64,000 nt of DNA, from the NCBI RefSeq assembly GCF_050908995.1, contig NC_135124.1, positions 10,788,001 to 10,852,000 on the forward strand. Reading direction: 5' to 3'. Position 1 is the first letter of the stretch; each line of letters starts with the position of its first letter. Source of the DNA: Andrena cerasifolii (Eukaryota; Arthropoda; Insecta; Hymenoptera; Andrenidae). Positions 60,803-64,000 of this stretch are shown here, in pieces. The notes below the pieces were generated by a model. It did no database searches and was not told where the DNA came from. It saw only the letters and a program-made list of their open reading frames with translations. Position numbers and translations under genes: made by a program.

Positions 60803-61063
60803 CACAGTGGTACATAATGACATTTTTTGTTCAAATCACCCTACAGGTCGTAATCTTTCAGTGAACTTGACGATTCTTGTTTTAAATTCTTCGCAATTAA
60901 ATTCTCCATCGATCTGCCAGGCCGGATTTTTCAATTTCGTTGCTAAGTTTATTATATCTAGCGAAATATACAGCACTTTAGAAGATCAGTATCTGTGGTT
61001 TTTTTGGACCCCGGTTCCGAATTTTAAGTCTGATTTTTTTGTGATTCATTATGTACCACTGTG
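60803..61063. mobile_element. TIR MITE with CCCTG flanking duplication
   Basis: This 261-bp element has inverted ends CACAGTGGTACATAATGA and CACAGTGGTACATAATGA (right end read on the minus strand), about 18 bp and identical. CCCTG directly flanks both ends (60798-60802 and 61064-61068). The interior is AT-rich and unlike the other elements. A 5-bp duplication with a CACAGTGG end does not fit TA- or TTAA-targeting families, so the superfamily is left open. Confidence 0.75.
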
Positions 61064-61068
61064 CCCTG

Positions 61069-64000
61069 CCGAGTGGGATTGAGGTAGACCGGCTGCAGCT
61101 TACCATTCACATTTCGCTTGGATCGACCTTGCAGGTAGCCGTGTCATTTAAATAAATTAGCTCCGGTGGCTGGTGCACGGCAATTAACGTAATCGAGAAC
61201 AAATCCCGAGTATTCCGGCGATCGGGGGAGCAGATAGCTCCCCGCGTTCGTAACTTTTAATCTAATCGGTTACAGTTTGATGAGGAAAGGTGCTAAGTGG
61301 GTAGTGGTTAATTTGCAGCTTCATGGGAGGGGGAGGGGGTGCGGCAGGGTTAATGCGTTTCCGTGGAGTCTGAGTGGGATGTTAGATGGGTTCGAAGGTT
61401 TCAGATTGGGGAAAGCTTTCTTGTTGCCGTTAGAATTTTTACTTGAAACGGCGCTGGACCGTGGAGATTGCAGTGCTGTGGGTTAACTGGTACTAAATGG
61501 CTTTAAGTAAAATAATAGACGAGTGGAAGAATTGCGTTGTAGAGATGCCACTTCAGCCCATCTCTCCTCATTTGAATTTGAAAAGGAACTATCATTCAAC
61601 TCGAATCGAGGGAGCAAGTTTTTATAGAGACAACGATCTTCCAGCATCAGATATTCGAATAATATTTCAGGCGTCCTTAATAGCGCCCAGATCCGCATCT
61701 GATCTTCAATTTTAAAAGTCTAGGAGAACTTTCAGGCTTGTTATTTGAGAAGGTATCTTAGTTAAAGGGGAATGAAAGCTTCTACACCCTCTGCAGTGCT
61801 GTCTAAGGGAGTTATCTTATCGAGGAAATACGAAATGCCATTAAAACAGGAGAAATTTGTTCTTAAAGTCCATTGGGGAAGGGTCACGCGCGTGCTACAG
61901 GGGAATGGTAAGCTAATGCGTATTCGAAGCTTGTACGCGCTTATTCTGCTCTCTTTCTCCCCTTATATTGCATTAACGGGGCCGGTGATACGTTGAATTA
62001 CAGCCCAGCGACCTGGCCAGCTCTCTTTTGTGCTGTTTATCGTCCGCATTCCATTGGAATGAGCACTAGATAACGCTTGAGAGACATTCCAGACAGATCG
62101 GAAAAAATCTTCGACAGCTTTGCTCGTGTGTCGTAAAGATATCGACGGAAGCTAATGCCGCTTAGACGATGACGTTATGCACCAAAGTAGAGGAGATCGG
62201 GAAAATTGTGTCAATTCACAGTTGCATAGTAATATGATAGATTGATCGAATGTGACACAGAAACTTTAAGGAAAATACTTTGGAGCATCCTAGAATCTTC
62301 AGGTTATTAGAATTCGTCGAAACATCAAAATCATCGATTCTTATTAATTTAGAAAAGTGTGTCGAAGCAGTGCATTACCTTTTTCCTTCCTTTTATAAGT
62401 TCCTTGTAATAGAATGCGTCAATTTTTAATATTTAGGTGCTGGTTGAAAGAAAATTAAAATATGAATACTGATGATGTGAATTATGAATAAAATATGAAT
62501 AACGATGAAGTATCGTAGCTTAACAAGAAAGGACTGGATCTCGCAACGTATAATCGTCACATAAAATGACAGAGTGTTTAGAATAGACCACTGATACTAA
62601 CACGATGACGTAGTGCTATCAATTGTGAATCACTGGTATTGAAATTATTTATAAACGCATGTAAAAGTATCAATTTCAAGGTTTCTCGTGATCGTCACTG
62701 TAGTGTCATCAAGCCGTGTTCGAAATCACTGCCTGTCTAAAAGCTGCGCATAGAGTCAGACTGCTTAGGATAGGATATTACGGAGGTAACGGTACAACCT
62801 TAAGCGGAGTGTATTAGTTCACATCATGTCATTAGTGGCACGGTACTGCATTATTAGCTGAACCGACTGCATAATGCAACTTGCACATTCAACAATGCGC
62901 CACGAGTTGTGGGCGCTCTAAACAATGGAGACAGACGGTTCTAAGAATTGGAAAATTTAGAAAAATATCTATTTCTATAATTCGAAATTTGCAAACGTAG
63001 TGGTAGGGTGTATGTGTATCGAACAAACACTGATCTTACTTTAGAGATTTGGCAGTATTAGAAATGGGGCTGATAAGCTATATAAAATGTAGATGCTAAA
63101 TAAAATGTAGGAGTGTCATTGGGATATCAAGATACTGAGAAGGAGAATTAAACTTTATCATAGTGGGGGCACGATCAGCTCTTAGCCACTCGCGTTAATT
63201 TTCTCCTCTGCGAATTAGTAAGCTCTTAAGAGAACGTCACGAGTAACGAGTACGCTCCTGATTTTAAGATTCAAAAATATTAGTATATTCAAGAGAGGTG
63301 CTGCTGATTATTGTTGCTTGAAAGGAGCTTGTAGGTCAGGTGAAATCTCACACTAGTTTCTGAAAGTCGTAATTCAGGGGTTTCAGTTTAATAAGACGGT
63401 ATTCCTTGTGCCGTTCTTGTATCTTGAACTTAAGTGTATCCTCGAAGCAGCGAACGAGCTGTTCATACATTAACCGTATCACACTAATTTACATCGTTGA
63501 GAAACACACGAGTACTAACCGGGCAACTGCATAACGAGAACAGCGTTCACAATTGCACGCCATTGGAAAGCCTATTAGGTGCGATTTTCATGCGTTCTAA
63601 GGGACTTAAGGTTACAAAGGTAATTGTAGCTTGAAGTTGGATTATTGCCATAGATTTGACTAAAACTCACGATGAGTATGAACCAGGCACTTAGAACATT
63701 AACTAATTCAGGCAATTCTTTCCCTTCCACATATTGAGAAAATACATTGCAGTGGAACATTAATGCGTTGAGTTTAGAAAAATTGATGCACAATTGAATT
63801 ATCTGCATTAATGACCCCCACCTACGAGTACATCATTCCAAACAGAATCGTAGGAAATTCGACCACAGTTAAACACAATTGATACTCGTTCGTTAAACTG
63901 GATTTTCACCAGAATCGTTATACCCAATCAGAACATAATATATTGAATAACAAATGCCTATCTAAATTGAAACCAGAGAACAATATTTTACTGCAGGTAT
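61069..64000. other. G-rich shoulder, then ordinary AT-rich DNA
   Basis: The plus strand at about 61260-61480 is G-rich, including GGGAGGGGGAGGGGGTG near 61325. From 61500 to 64000 the DNA is AT-rich with no islands, TIR pairs, tandem repeats or convincing exons. Open frames are under 80 codons. Confidence 0.55.

Noticed and set aside
1..64000. CRISPR array, bacterial operon or viral gene block
   Set aside because: There are no regularly spaced direct repeats, no compact co-directional frames, and no recognisable viral or bacterial proteins.

Overview
The window looks like nuclear DNA from an insect, most likely a hymenopteran (bee, wasp or ant; the order is inferred from sequence texture and is not proven). 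Long AT-rich tracts alternate with CpG-dense stretches of 0.3-3 kb. There are no operons or packed reading frames, and there are many short non-autonomous DNA transposons. I could not support a single protein-coding exon, tRNA, rRNA or CRISPR array. The longest open frames (up to 199 codons) lie in stop-poor CG-rich DNA, several open with a non-ATG codon, and none shows a recognisable domain. The segment is best read as intergenic DNA or part of a very long intron. The only gene-related candidate is a weak one: a CpG-dense promoter or first-exon zone near 49.95-51.14 kb.

The annotatable content is mobile-element derived. Six elements are flanked by TTAA or a decayed TTAA. Five of them have piggyBac-like CCC termini (3676-4145, 23564-23845, 28368-28625, 41063-41342, 47802-47944). 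The sixth is a long-armed foldback that begins GGG (8646-9374). Two elements have TTA target duplications and AGCCG termini, like PIF/Harbinger (30049-30348, 47322-47427). Two or three are TA-flanked, mariner-like elements (22456-22736, 52940-53466, perhaps 20028-20865). One is hAT-like with degenerate 8-bp duplications (5431-5611). A palindromic family is present twice (5243-5394 and 31126-31278). Other inverted-repeat elements lie at 35939-36447, 46111-46640, 60273-60571 and 60803-61063. A LINE-like tail is present twice in opposite orientations (1489-1612 minus, 42940-43146 plus).

Two observations stand out. The first is an almost perfect inverted duplication at 38834-39344. Its arms are about 217-224 bp and differ by three substitutions and one 7-bp indel. 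Its core holds a second palindrome with perfect 62-bp arms. It is either very young, actively homogenised, or an assembly artefact. The second is a large-scale pattern: wherever I looked, a CpG-rich island has a C-rich, G-poor left flank and a G-rich, C-poor right flank on the plus strand. The composition drifts back between islands, giving a repeated N-shaped GC skew every few kilobases. Upward skew jumps of this kind are known at replication origins and at divergently transcribed promoters, so the islands may be units of replication initiation or bidirectional transcription.

Layout: 1-8.6 kb AT-rich with small islands and MITEs; 8.6-9.4 kb foldback; 9.4-18 kb mixed, with moderate islands; 18-21 kb AT-rich with one 838-bp element; 21-31 kb CG-rich islands with piggyBac-like and Harbinger-like MITEs; 31-38 kb AT-rich with one island, a purine minisatellite and a foldback; 38-39.4 kb island plus inverted duplication; 40.8-45.7 kb islands; 46-49.4 kb AT-rich with MITEs; 49.5-52.7 kb the most CpG-dense block; 53-58 kb mixed; 58.8-61.1 kb island with two MITEs; 61-64 kb ordinary AT-rich DNA.
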